Source of the DNA: Trinickia caryophylli
GTDB lineage: Bacteria > Pseudomonadota > Gammaproteobacteria > Burkholderiales > Burkholderiaceae
Length of the DNA stretch: 64,000 nt
NCBI RefSeq assembly: GCF_034424545.1
Contig: NZ_CP139970.1
Coordinates: 2,480,001-2,544,000, forward strand
Direction of reading: 5' to 3'
Shown: piece after piece, positions 17,324 through 25,950 of the stretch
Position numbering within the stretch: the stretch's first letter is position 1
How the letters are laid out: each line of letters opens with the position of its first letter
The notes under the pieces: generated by a model
The model's database searches: none
What the model saw: the letters and a program-made list of their open reading frames with translations, nothing else
Told to the model about the DNA's origin: nothing
Position numbers and translations under genes: made by a program

Positions 17324-17839
17324 TGGCTCCCCGCGTACCGGCCGCAGGTTGCGAACTCTCAGGCAGATCGTTCTAATTTATTTATCGATATCGCGTGTAC
17401 GGGGGCTGAAAGCGTCGCCGCGACGGTGAATTTGTCCCTTGTCCGAGTTTGCCATGCTTCCTCATTCGGGATACAAAACTCCCTGATTTTTAAAGAATCT
17501 CCTTGTGCCGGCATGGTTCGACGCGCACCGCGCCATGACCTGTTTATTCGTATAAACCCTTGAATATTTGGGCGACTTCGGCGGCGAAGGACGTGTCGGA
17601 GAAGCACGGCATCCGTCTTCTCACCGGCGCCGCCGACGACTATATTGGATCCCATCGAGTGGGTGGGCACGTTCCCAAGCCTGCTACTCATTCCTTCCGC
17701 GCGCTCTATCGTTAGCGCTTTTCGATGTTTTATCGGCCGCCGGCTCGGGCGGCGCAAATTCGGTCTGGCACTTCGAATGCGCGAACGCCCGGGCGCGGGG
17801 TGGCCGATGTGATGGACACGCAGTCAGGACAGCAGAGAA
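17324..17839. other. 516-bp intergenic region upstream of the dioxygenase genes
   Basis: No convincing gene; a 132-codon minus-strand frame here has the composition of chance. The stretch is less GC-rich than its neighbours. It contains the second copy of TTTATTTATCG (17377-17387) and a perfect palindrome GTTTAT-TCGT-ATAAAC (17542-17557) that also satisfies the LysR T-N11-A rule. These are the best candidates for control of the dioxygenase-transporter operon. Confidence 0.5.
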
Positions 17840-18682
17840 ATGGCGAGAATCATTGGCGGTATCGGCACCTCTCATGTGCCGGCGATCGGGTTGGCATACG
17901 ACCGGGGGCGTCAGACGGACCCCGCATGGGTGCCGTTGTTCGAGGGCTACGAGCCGGTCGCGCAATGGCTCGCGCACGCGAAGCCGGATGTGCTTCTGAT
18001 GTTCTACAACGATCATGCGAACAGCTTCTTTTTCGATTGCTATCCGACTTTCGCGCTCGGCGTGAGCCCGACGCACGAGTTTGCCGACGAAGGTGCGGGC
18101 CCGCGCCCGCTGCCGCCGATTGCCGGCCACACGGAGTTGGCCGCGCATTTGGCCGAGTGCCTCGTCAACGACGAATTCGACCTCACCGTCTTCCAGGAAA
18201 AGCCGCTCGATCATGGCTGCAATTCGCCCCTGCCTCTTTTGTGGCCCCACGACCACGGCTGGCCCGGCGCGCTCGTGCCGTTCGAAATCAATGTGCTTCA
18301 GTACCCGCTTCCCACGGCGGCGCGCTGCTTCAAACTCGGCCAGGCACTGCGGCGCGCGATCGCGTCGTTTCCGGAGGATTTGAAAGTCGTGGTGGTCGGC
18401 ACCGGCGGTCTTTCGCATCAGGTGCACGGCGAACGCTCCGGCTTCAACGACGAGCAATGGGACACGACGTTTCTCGAGTTGATCGCCAACGACCCCGAGA
18501 CGCTCGCGCGCATGACGCACGCCGATTACGTTCGCCGCGGCGGTGCGGAAGGTGTCGAAGTCATCATGTGGCTAGCGATGCGCGGCGCGCTCGGCGCTCG
18601 CGTGCGCGAGGTCCATCGCAACTATTACCTGGCGACCAGCACGGCGATGGCCGTGACGGTCTATGAAAACGCCGACGATTGA
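17840..18682 (+). CDS. ligB: aromatic ring-cleaving extradiol dioxygenase, beta (LigB-type) subunit
   Basis: A 280-residue catalytic subunit of a type II extradiol dioxygenase, which opens protocatechuate at the 4,5 bond or gallate with non-haem Fe(II). Iron ligands are visible as His12 (GTSHVP), His59 (YNDHAN) and Glu240; the catalytic His193 lies in GGLSHQ. All sit two residues or less from their numbers in Sphingobium LigB. The alpha subunit follows 15 bp later, so beta precedes alpha, the order seen fused in gallate dioxygenase GalA. Substrate is therefore open: gallate is favoured by the absence of ligC and ligI, protocatechuate by the two-subunit form. Confidence 0.9.
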   Translation: MARIIGGIGTSHVPAIGLAYDRGRQTDPAWVPLFEGYEPVAQWLAHAKPDVLLMFYNDHANSFFFDCYPTFALGVSPTHEFADEGAGPRPLPPIAGHTELAAHLAECLVNDEFDLTVFQEKPLDHGCNSPLPLLWPHDHGWPGALVPFEINVLQYPLPTAARCFKLGQALRRAIASFPEDLKVVVVGTGGLSHQVHGERSGFNDEQWDTTFLELIANDPETLARMTHADYVRRGGAEGVEVIMWLAMRGALGARVREVHRNYYLATSTAMAVTVYENADD

Positions 18683-18697
18683 GACGAAGAGGCACGC

Positions 18698-19057
18698 ATG
18701 AATCCGCAACTTGCCGGCATCGAAGACCTGCCGGGCACCTATCCGTTCGACGTGCGCCAAAGTGTGCGCGCGCTGCGTCTGAACCGCTTTTTCTGGCGCA
18801 TGCGCGAGCAGGCGTGGCGTAACAAATGGCTCGCCGATCGCGCGGCTGCCTACGATGAGGCCGGCCTCACCGAGGCGGAGCGCGCGCTCGTCGATCGTCA
18901 GGACTGGATCGGCCTTATCCGCCATGGCGTGTGCTTTTTCGTACTCGAAAAGTTCGCGCGCGTGGTCGGCGTATCGAATCTCGCCATGTACGCCGCGATG
19001 CGCGGCGAAACGCTCGAGGTTTTTTTGGCCACCCGGCGGGTGCCCGCAGCGGCCTGA
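18698..19057 (+). CDS. ligA: aromatic ring-cleaving dioxygenase, alpha (LigA-type) subunit
   Basis: A 119-residue, mostly helical protein of the LigA family, which caps the active site of the LigB-type subunit. Typical elements: PGTYPFD, LNRFFWRM, the central LTEAERALVDRQDW and the GVCFFVLEKFARVVG helix. It lacks iron ligands, as expected. It is somewhat shorter than LigA of Sphingobium (139 residues). It begins 15 bp after the beta subunit and is followed by the transporter gene after 87 bp, probably one operon. Confidence 0.88.
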   Translation: MNPQLAGIEDLPGTYPFDVRQSVRALRLNRFFWRMREQAWRNKWLADRAAAYDEAGLTEAERALVDRQDWIGLIRHGVCFFVLEKFARVVGVSNLAMYAAMRGETLEVFLATRRVPAAA

Positions 19058-19144
19058 AGACACCCGCCCCCCGCACGCAACGACAAATTCCGGCCGGCGC
19101 ACTCGGCCCGCGACGACGCGCCGGACTGGAGTCAGGAGACAGTG

Positions 19145-20482
19145 ATGACATCCGCTACGACCAACATCAAGAACCTCATCGACGAGCGCCCCGTTTCGCG
19201 TTATCAGTGGCTCGTCCTCTTCCTTTGTTTTTTTATCGTGATGCTCGACGGCATCGATACCGCCGTCATGGGCTTCGTCGCACCGGCGCTCATGCATGAA
19301 TGGAACGTGACGCGCGCCGCGTTCGGCCCCGTCATGAGTGCTGCGATGTTCGGCCTCGCCGTGGGCGCGCTCGTGGCCGGCCCCTATGCGGACCGTGTCG
19401 GCCGCAAGACGGTGCTGATCTCGTCCGTGTTCGTCTTCGGCCTGTTCAGCGCGGCTTGTGCGTTCGCGCAAACGCCGGGGCAACTGATGGCGCTGCGTTT
19501 CCTCACGGGCCTGGGGCTCGGGGCCGCGATGCCGAACTCGACGACGCTGCTCTCCGAATACATTCCGACACGCGTGCGCTCGCTGCTCGTGACGATCATG
19601 TTCACGGGCTTCAATCTCGGCTCGGGCTGCGCGGGCTTTCTCGCCTCGTTCATCATCGCGCATCAGGGCTGGCGCGGTGTGCTCTTCATCGGCGGCCTCC
19701 TGCCGGTACTCAGCGTCCCGTTGCTGCTGTGGCTGCTGCCGGAGTCGGCGCGCTTTCTCGTTGCGCAAAAGCGTCCCGCGCAACGGGTGGCCGCCGTCGT
19801 CAACCGTGTGGTGGGTACGCGTTTCGCGGCCGATACGGTGTTTACGACCCCCGAGCCCGATACCGCCGGCAAGGCGCCTGTGCGCGTGCTCTTCAGCGAC
19901 GGTTATGCGTTCGGCACGATCATGCTGTGGACCACCTATTTCATGGGCCTGCTGATCATCTACCTGCTGACGGGCTGGCTGCCCACGCTCATCAAGGATG
20001 CGGGGTTTCCGATCGAGCGCGCGGCGTCGATCACGGCGATGTTCCAGATCGGCGGCACGGTGGGCGCGATTCTCGTCGGCTTTGCGATGGACCGCTTCGA
20101 CCGCAATCGCGTCATCGCCTTTGCGTATCTGATGGGCGGCGTGTTCATTTTCGCGCTCGGTGCCGGTACGCTCAATTCGTCCTGGCTGCCGGTGCTCGTC
20201 ACGATCTCGGGCTTTTTCATGAGCGGTGCCCAAACGGGCCTCAATGCGCTCGCGCCGACCTGCTATCCCACGCGTGCGCGTGCCACCGGCGTGAGCTGGA
20301 TGCTCGGCATGGGCCGCTGCGGCGGCATTCTCGGCTCGCTGATGGGCGGCGTGCTGCTTTCGATGGGCTTCCAGTTCAGCGTGGTGTTTTCGATTCTGGC
20401 CGTGCCCGCGGTGCTAGCGGCCGTCGCGATCGTCATGAATCGCTTCGCTGCGCGCTTCGTCACGTACAAGGTCAACTTCTGA
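19145..20482 (+). CDS. MFS transporter, aromatic acid:H+ symporter family
   Basis: A 445-residue protein with twelve predicted membrane helices. The family signature is the first-helix aspartate motif (MLDGIDTAVMGF), the loop 2-3 motif DRVGRKTVL and a PESARFL segment after helix 6, as in PcaK/GalT-type importers. It very probably brings the aromatic acid into the cell for the dioxygenase encoded just upstream. ATG 19145 is chosen over the adjoining GTG at 19142 because it is better spaced from AGGAG. Converges with the LysR gene (94 bp). Confidence 0.92.
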   Translation: MTSATTNIKNLIDERPVSRYQWLVLFLCFFIVMLDGIDTAVMGFVAPALMHEWNVTRAAFGPVMSAAMFGLAVGALVAGPYADRVGRKTVLISSVFVFGLFSAACAFAQTPGQLMALRFLTGLGLGAAMPNSTTLLSEYIPTRVRSLLVTIMFTGFNLGSGCAGFLASFIIAHQGWRGVLFIGGLLPVLSVPLLLWLLPESARFLVAQKRPAQRVAAVVNRVVGTRFAADTVFTTPEPDTAGKAPVRVLFSDGYAFGTIMLWTTYFMGLLIIYLLTGWLPTLIKDAGFPIERAASITAMFQIGGTVGAILVGFAMDRFDRNRVIAFAYLMGGVFIFALGAGTLNSSWLPVLVTISGFFMSGAQTGLNALAPTCYPTRARATGVSWMLGMGRCGGILGSLMGGVLLSMGFQFSVVFSILAVPAVLAAVAIVMNRFAARFVTYKVNF

Positions 20483-20576
20483 CGGGTACCGTCGGGCGCG
20501 CAAAGGTGCGGCAAAAGCGCGGCAAAAGCGGTTCGATCAGCGAGCGACCTGAATCGCGCGATTGCCGTGTTCCGCC

Positions 20577-21827
20577 TCAGTTGAACGCCACGCGCGTCGT
20601 GCGCGAGACTTCCCCTACCACCACGCGGATCGCATCGATGAGCGCACGCGCGGCCGGCGACGGTGTGCCGGCCGCGCGCAGCGTCAGCCCGATGTCGCGG
20701 CTCGTCGCGCGCGTCGGCACATCGAGCACGGTCAACTGCCCCGCCTGCACCTCATAGTGCAACTGCTGCGCGGAGACGGCCGCCACCATGTCGGTACGCA
20801 GCAGCACGCCGCGAATGACGGCGAGGTCGGCTGTTTCGACGCTCGGCATCGGCGGCTTCACGCGTGCCCGCTTGAACATGGCCTCGATGAGCGCGCGCGC
20901 AGGCGCATGGCTGCGCGGCAGAATCCAGCGTGCATCGGCCAGATCCTTCAGCGCGAGCTCGCCGCGCCCCGCCAGCGGGTGATCGTAACGCGCGAGCACC
21001 ACGAGATCCTCCGACATCAGCCGCTCGTTTTCCAGGCCGCTTGCCGCATCGTTCGCGCGCAGCGCGCCGAGAATGAAGTCGATATCGCCTGCGCGCACGC
21101 CCGCGACGAGCGTTTCGTATGCGCTTTCGTCGGTGACCACGCGCACACCGGGGTACTTCATGCTGACGCGCGCGATGGCGGCGGGCAGGATCAGCGTGCG
21201 GCCGAGCGGCAACGCGCCCACAGTGACGCTGCCCTGCACCGTGCCGCGCAGTGCGGCGATATCGTCGGCGACATGGCGCAACTCGTTCAGTGCGCGCCGC
21301 ACGTGTAGCAGGAACGTTTCGCCGTCGGCGGTGAGGAGCAGGCCGCGCGGGTTGCGATGAAAAAGCGGCATGCCCGCGCCGCTTTCGAGGATGCGGATCG
21401 CGCTGCTGACAGCGGGCTGCGTGATACCGAGCGCATGCGCGGCGCTCGGCATGTGCTTGTGCTTCGCCAGTTCGGAAAACACCTGCAGCCGCCGCGTGTT
21501 GAGCAAAAAGGCCGGCACCGGCATGCCAGCCTTGAGCGAGCGCGTGCGCGACTGGCGCGTCGCGCACCAGCGGTCGAGCGCTTCGAGTTCCGCGAACACA
21601 CGCTCGCTTCGCTCGAGCACGACGCGGCCCGCGGCAGTGGGCAGCATGCCGGAGGGCTTGCGGTCGAAGAGCGCTTCGCCGAGTTCTGCCTCGATTTCCT
21701 GCACGGCGCGGCTCACGGCCGATTGCGCGCGATAGAGCGCGCTTGCGGCCTGGCTGACGCTGCCGGTGTCGGCCACGAGCCGCACGGCGCGAAGATGCGC
21801 AAGACTGAGTTGGACGCTCGAGTTCAT
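20577..21827 (-). CDS. LysR-type regulator with two N-terminal DNA-binding domains
   Basis: A 416-residue protein, about 110 residues longer than an ordinary LysR regulator. Two full LysR winged helices are readable: residues about 7-66 (SVSQAASALYRAQSAVSRAVQEIEA) and about 109-168 (MPSAAHALGITQPAVSSAIR), each followed by its wing and linker helix. A single effector-binding domain follows (about 195-400). It is at the end of the aromatic cluster, convergent with the transporter, and is the probable activator of meta-cleavage genes, corresponding in position to GalR of Pseudomonas. The duplication could allow one polypeptide to contact two half-sites. ATG 21827. Confidence 0.88.
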   Translation of the reverse strand: MNSSVQLSLAHLRAVRLVADTGSVSQAASALYRAQSAVSRAVQEIEAELGEALFDRKPSGMLPTAAGRVVLERSERVFAELEALDRWCATRQSRTRSLKAGMPVPAFLLNTRRLQVFSELAKHKHMPSAAHALGITQPAVSSAIRILESGAGMPLFHRNPRGLLLTADGETFLLHVRRALNELRHVADDIAALRGTVQGSVTVGALPLGRTLILPAAIARVSMKYPGVRVVTDESAYETLVAGVRAGDIDFILGALRANDAASGLENERLMSEDLVVLARYDHPLAGRGELALKDLADARWILPRSHAPARALIEAMFKRARVKPPMPSVETADLAVIRGVLLRTDMVAAVSAQQLHYEVQAGQLTVLDVPTRATSRDIGLTLRAAGTPSPAARALIDAIRVVVGEVSRTTRVAFN

Positions 21828-22040
21828 CGTGATCGTTCGGGGGCCCGGCCGGGCGAGGTGTCGGATGCCCCGAGAGTATAGCGAGAGGCGGCCCTGTCAT
21901 GCTGCCGACACACGGCTGACCGAGCATCTTTCGCCAGCAAGAAACGGTAAGGGTGCGCTGCCTGCGGCGGCCAACGCCGCCGCATTGCTCGCTGAACGAC
22001 GAAGCGAAGAAGCGAAGAAACGGACGACAAAGGAGTGGCC

Positions 22041-23519
22041 ATGATCTGTATTCGACCGCGAATTGGGCGGCTCGCGCCGGTGGCGCACGTTGCCTCGGCT
22101 ATCGCCACGGTTTGCGCCTTCAGTCTCGGCACCGCGGCGGATGCCGCTCAGCTCATTGCCGTGGGCCAGTTGAGTGGCACGGCGGCGGATCGGTCGACCG
22201 GGACGGCCGCCGCGCTCGAAAACGGCGTGGCCGGCAATCTCTTCGGCGGCATCGGCTCGGGCATGGCGTACGCGGGCTGCGAGACGTTCCTCGCCGTGCC
22301 CGATCGCGGCCCCAACGCGGTGCCGTACGACGCGGCGCTCGACGATACGACCTCCTACATCACCCGCTTCCACACGCTGCGGCTGCACCTCGAGCGTGCG
22401 CCCGAAGGCGCGGCGCTGCCTTTCACGCTCACGCCGCAGTTGCGCGCCACAACGCTGCTCCATGCATCCGAGCGTCTCGTCTATGGCAACGGCGCATCGC
22501 TTGGCGTGCCCGATGGCACGCCCGCGCTCAATCGCCGCGATCGCACTCACTACTTCACGGGGCGCTCGGACAATTTCGATCCGACGCACCGATCCACCTA
22601 TCCATTCAACGCGCGTTTCGATCCCGAAAGCATCCGCGTGAGCAATGACGGCGAGAGTGTCTACATCTCGGACGAATACGGGCCGCACATCTACCGCTTC
22701 GAGCGCCGCACGGGCCGCCGCACGGGCGTATTCGACGTGCCCGATACCTTTGCGGTGACGGCATCGAGCCCCGTCGGCAACGATGAAATCGCGCAGAACG
22801 CCACGGGCCGCGTTGCCAACAAGGGCATGGAGGGGCTCGCGATTTCGCCCGATGGCAAGAGCCTTTTCGGCATGATGCAAAGCCCGTTGCTGCAGGATGG
22901 CGGCACGAGCGCCGCATATACGCGCATTGTGCGCATCGACTTGCGCACCGGCGCGACACGTCAATATGCCTACCCGTTGACGAACATCGGCACCGCCGCC
23001 AAGCCCAAATATCCGACTGTGAGCGAAGTGCTCGCCGTCAACGACCATCAACTGCTCGTGGACGAGCGCGACGGCAAAGGGCTCGGCGACGATTCGAGCG
23101 CCGGATTCAAAAAGGTGTTTCTCGTCGATCTATCCGGCGCTCAGGACGTGAGCCAGGCGTCGGGCGAAGCGGGTCTTGCACCCTATGCGTTGAAGAAGTC
23201 GCTCTTTCTCGACGTGGTGGCGGCATTGACGGCAAACGGCATGGACGCAGCCGATATTCCGGCGAAGCTCGAGAGCCTCGCGTTCGGCTACGACGTGACC
23301 GTCGATGGCGTTCGCAAGCACACGCTGTTCATCGCAAACGACAACGACTTTCTCGGTGCGATCACCGATACCCATCATCCGGCCGGCACGGCGAATCCGA
23401 ATCGCTTCTTCGTGTTCTCCTTCGATCGCACGGAGTTGCCGGGTTATGCGCCGCAGCAGTTGCGGCCGCGTGCATGCCACTGGCATGCGGATCGCGACGG
23501 GCGCGACGGCGAGGACTGA
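22041..23519 (+). CDS. secreted esterase-like/phytase-like family protein
   Basis: A 492-residue exported protein. The signal peptide occupies residues about 1-38 (hydrophobic AIATVCAFSLG, then AADA). The mature part resembles the 'esterase-like activity of phytase' family, with beta-propeller blades: DPESIRVSNDGESVYISDEYGP, NKGMEGLAISPDGKSLF and LLVDERDGKGLGDDS are characteristic. These proteins are thought to hydrolyse phosphate or carboxylic esters outside the cytoplasm, but the substrate is unknown. ATG 22041 lies five bases after AAAGGAG; a GTG at 22035 overlaps that site and is rejected. It starts 213 bp from the divergent LysR gene and appears monocistronic. Confidence 0.85.
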   Translation: MICIRPRIGRLAPVAHVASAIATVCAFSLGTAADAAQLIAVGQLSGTAADRSTGTAAALENGVAGNLFGGIGSGMAYAGCETFLAVPDRGPNAVPYDAALDDTTSYITRFHTLRLHLERAPEGAALPFTLTPQLRATTLLHASERLVYGNGASLGVPDGTPALNRRDRTHYFTGRSDNFDPTHRSTYPFNARFDPESIRVSNDGESVYISDEYGPHIYRFERRTGRRTGVFDVPDTFAVTASSPVGNDEIAQNATGRVANKGMEGLAISPDGKSLFGMMQSPLLQDGGTSAAYTRIVRIDLRTGATRQYAYPLTNIGTAAKPKYPTVSEVLAVNDHQLLVDERDGKGLGDDSSAGFKKVFLVDLSGAQDVSQASGEAGLAPYALKKSLFLDVVAALTANGMDAADIPAKLESLAFGYDVTVDGVRKHTLFIANDNDFLGAITDTHHPAGTANPNRFFVFSFDRTELPGYAPQQLRPRACHWHADRDGRDGED

Positions 23520-23782
23520 GCCTTGCGCCGGCTCGTTCTCATGCCTTGAGCGTTGCCGCGCGCCCTCGGCCCGAGCCGGCAGCAACGGGTCATGCGCATC
23601 GGGCGCGCGACAAAATTTGCGCTCGATGGCGAAGATATTCGCCTTCTGTCCTAAGGTTATGGACCTATTTTGCCGACAAAGGGCGTGACGGGTATTCGGC
23701 GCGCGCGCATGACGCGGCGCATCGCTCGTCACCTCGGTAATCGAACGAACTCGACTCAGTCGACAGAACATAGGACCGATCC

Positions 23783-24229
23783 ATGATCATCGTCAACGCA
23801 ACGACCGCCGCAACGTCGACGGCACCCGACACCGCGGCTTCGGCCACGACGTCGGCGGCGAGCGGGGCCGCCGCGCCGGCCGGCAGCAGCTCGTCCACCC
23901 GGACTCAAACCGGCTCGGCGTCGTCTTCCGCCTCTTCGGCTTCATCCGCTTCCAGCTCGGCCGGCGGCAGCACGCAAAGCGATGCTGAAAAGCAATTGAA
24001 AGCATTGATCGAATCCCTGCAAAGGCAATTGGCCGAAATCCGGCAGGAGGTTGCGCGCGCATCGGAGCAGGCCGGCAAGTCGACGGACGAGCTCCACACC
24101 TCGCAGGTCGAGGCGCTGACGGCGCGCGAGAGCGCCATCTCTTCCGCCCTGCAGACGGCAACGGCGGAACTCGCAAGCGTCATGCTCAAGAGCGGCAAGA
24201 CCACGGGGATCGTCTCCGTCCAGAGCTGA
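23783..24229 (+). CDS. FlxA-like coiled-coil protein
   Basis: A 148-residue protein. Residues 1-65 are almost only Ala, Ser, Thr and Gly (disordered). Residues about 68-140 form a helix with heptad pattern (LKALIESLQRQLAEIRQEV) of the FlxA-like family, small proteins of unknown function found in many proteobacteria, some linked with flagellar regulons. No signal peptide. It is followed at once by a strong rho-independent terminator, so it is a single-gene transcript. Function not assigned. Confidence 0.75.
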   Translation: MIIVNATTAATSTAPDTAASATTSAASGAAAPAGSSSSTRTQTGSASSSASSASSASSSAGGSTQSDAEKQLKALIESLQRQLAEIRQEVARASEQAGKSTDELHTSQVEALTARESAISSALQTATAELASVMLKSGKTTGIVSVQS

Positions 24230-24245
24230 CCCGCCGCGTCTCTTC

Positions 24246-24278
24246 GGCGCAGCCGCTCGGCTGCGCCTTCTTTTTTCG
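24246..24278 (+). terminator. rho-independent terminator after the FlxA-like gene
   Basis: Perfect nine-base stem GGCGCAGCC / GGCTGCGCC with a four-base loop, followed by a T-rich tail (TTCTTTTTT). It starts 17 bp after the stop codon of the FlxA-like gene. Confidence 0.88.
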
Positions 24279-24388
24279 CTGTGCTGCTTTCGATAGCAGA
24301 AACGATTGGTTGGCCGCCGATGGCGCGGCGGCGATCATGCCCACATGGCTTCCGATGGGGAAGCCTGTTTTTTTCGAGGGCGGCAGCG

Positions 24389-25918
24389 ATGGCGGTATCT
24401 CCCGATCGGTTGGCTTTGGGCCCGGCAGCGGCGGAGCAGGCCGCCCATGGCGGCGCTCGTGTCCGCCGCGATGTCGGCACGCGGCGCGCGCAGCTCGGCT
24501 TTTTGGCTGCCTGGCTTGCCTTCGGCACCGTGCTTTTGCTGTTGCCGGCTCCGCAGGGCCTCGGCGCACGCGGGCACGCAACGCTCGCCGTGGTCGTCTG
24601 GGCCGCCATCGTCTGGATGACCGAAGCGGTTCCCGTAGGGGTGAGCGGGCTCGGCATCGTATTGCTGCTCGTCGTCTCGCACGCGGTACCGCAGTTCGCG
24701 CAGGCAGCCGGCGGCTTCGCGACGCGCGTGGTCTTTCTCTGCCTCGGCGCCTTTCTGTTTTCGGCGGTCATGCAAGCGGCCGGGCTCGATCGCCGCATCG
24801 CGCTGTGGCTGCTCGACCGGCTGCGCGCGAGCACGGCCAACGGCGTGATATGGGCGATGTTCGCGGCGAACGTCGTACTGTCATTCGTCGTGCCGGCGGC
24901 CAATGCGCGCGCCGCGGCCCTGCTGCCGGTCACGAACGGCATCGTGAAGCTCTTCGGCGATACGGCGGACGAGCGTCGCGCGAGAAAGGCCATCGTCATT
25001 CAGGCGCTCGTCTACGGCTCGATGATCAGCGGCATGTGCATCCTGACCGCGCACCTGCCCAACATGGTGATCGTCGGCCTCTTTCAGAAAACGCTCGGCG
25101 TGCATATCTCGTACGCCGACTGGTTCAAGCTGCAGTGGCCCTATCTCGGCATGTTCGCCATCACGCAGCTCTGGGTGCAGTGGTATTTCGGATCGCGCGG
25201 CGTGGCCATTCCGGGTGGCCGCGAAGCGGTCGCGGCTGCGCGGCGGGCCGCGTCCCCCGCCGGCTGGCGCGATGTCGCGATCCTCGCCGTGCTCGCCGCA
25301 GTGGCCGTACTCTGGGCCACCGAATCGCTGCATGGCATCGCCTCGGAAAACGTCGCCCTGCTCGGCACGGCATGCCTCTTCGCGCCCGGGCTGCTCGGCT
25401 TCGGCTGGAAGGAGGTTCAGGAGCGCACGATCTGGGGAACGGTGCTGCTGCTCGGCGGCGCGCTCTCGCTATCGAGCGCCATCAGCGCGACGGGGCTCGC
25501 GCAATGGGCTGCGGCGCACATCTACGCACTCGCGAGCGGGCACCCGTGGTGGGCCGCGCTTGCGATCGTGATGGCGGCCACGCACGTTATTCGCATCGGC
25601 ATGCTGTCGAACGTGGCAGCGGTCACCATGATCGCGCCGATCATGCTCGCGCTCGCGCCGCGCCTCGGCCTGCATCCGCTCGCGTTCACGCTGCTCGTGA
25701 GCGACACCGACAGCTTTGCCTACATCCTGCCGACGCAAATCACGGCAGGCGTCATCGCATATAGCAGCGGCGCCTTCACGACGGCCGACTACGCGAAGGT
25801 CGGCGTCGTCTCGGTGGTGATCGCGATCGTCTACGGCATCGTGGTGATTGCGCCTTGGTACGCGCACATGGGCATCCCCATCTGGGATCCTTCCGCGCCC
25901 TTGCCGTTCAGCCGCTGA
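24389..25918 (+). CDS. anion permease, DASS/SLC13-type (ArsB/NhaD superfamily)
   Basis: A 509-residue integral membrane protein with about twelve hydrophobic segments and the divalent-anion:Na+ symporter layout. The TM segment WAAIVWMTEAVPVGVSGLGIVLLL is followed by hairpin-like repeats with SNVAAVTMIAPIMLALA, the conserved Asn/Thr clamp region. Substrates in this family are mostly di- and tricarboxylates, sulfate or arsenite. ATG 24389 is preferred because GAGGG precedes it and the upstream extension is basic and non-conserved. Only 32 bp separate it from the DUF3604 gene, so the permease probably imports something the hydrolase handles. Confidence 0.85.
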   Translation: MAVSPDRLALGPAAAEQAAHGGARVRRDVGTRRAQLGFLAAWLAFGTVLLLLPAPQGLGARGHATLAVVVWAAIVWMTEAVPVGVSGLGIVLLLVVSHAVPQFAQAAGGFATRVVFLCLGAFLFSAVMQAAGLDRRIALWLLDRLRASTANGVIWAMFAANVVLSFVVPAANARAAALLPVTNGIVKLFGDTADERRARKAIVIQALVYGSMISGMCILTAHLPNMVIVGLFQKTLGVHISYADWFKLQWPYLGMFAITQLWVQWYFGSRGVAIPGGREAVAAARRAASPAGWRDVAILAVLAAVAVLWATESLHGIASENVALLGTACLFAPGLLGFGWKEVQERTIWGTVLLLGGALSLSSAISATGLAQWAAAHIYALASGHPWWAALAIVMAATHVIRIGMLSNVAAVTMIAPIMLALAPRLGLHPLAFTLLVSDTDSFAYILPTQITAGVIAYSSGAFTTADYAKVGVVSVVIAIVYGIVVIAPWYAHMGIPIWDPSAPLPFSR

Positions 25919-25950
25919 GCCGGCCGCTGCCTGTTTCACGAGGAGTTGCG

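Noticed and set aside
17359..17757. 132-codon minus-strand frame in the long spacer before ligB
   Set aside because: No ribosome site, basic chance-like composition, and it covers the candidate control elements of the dioxygenase operon.
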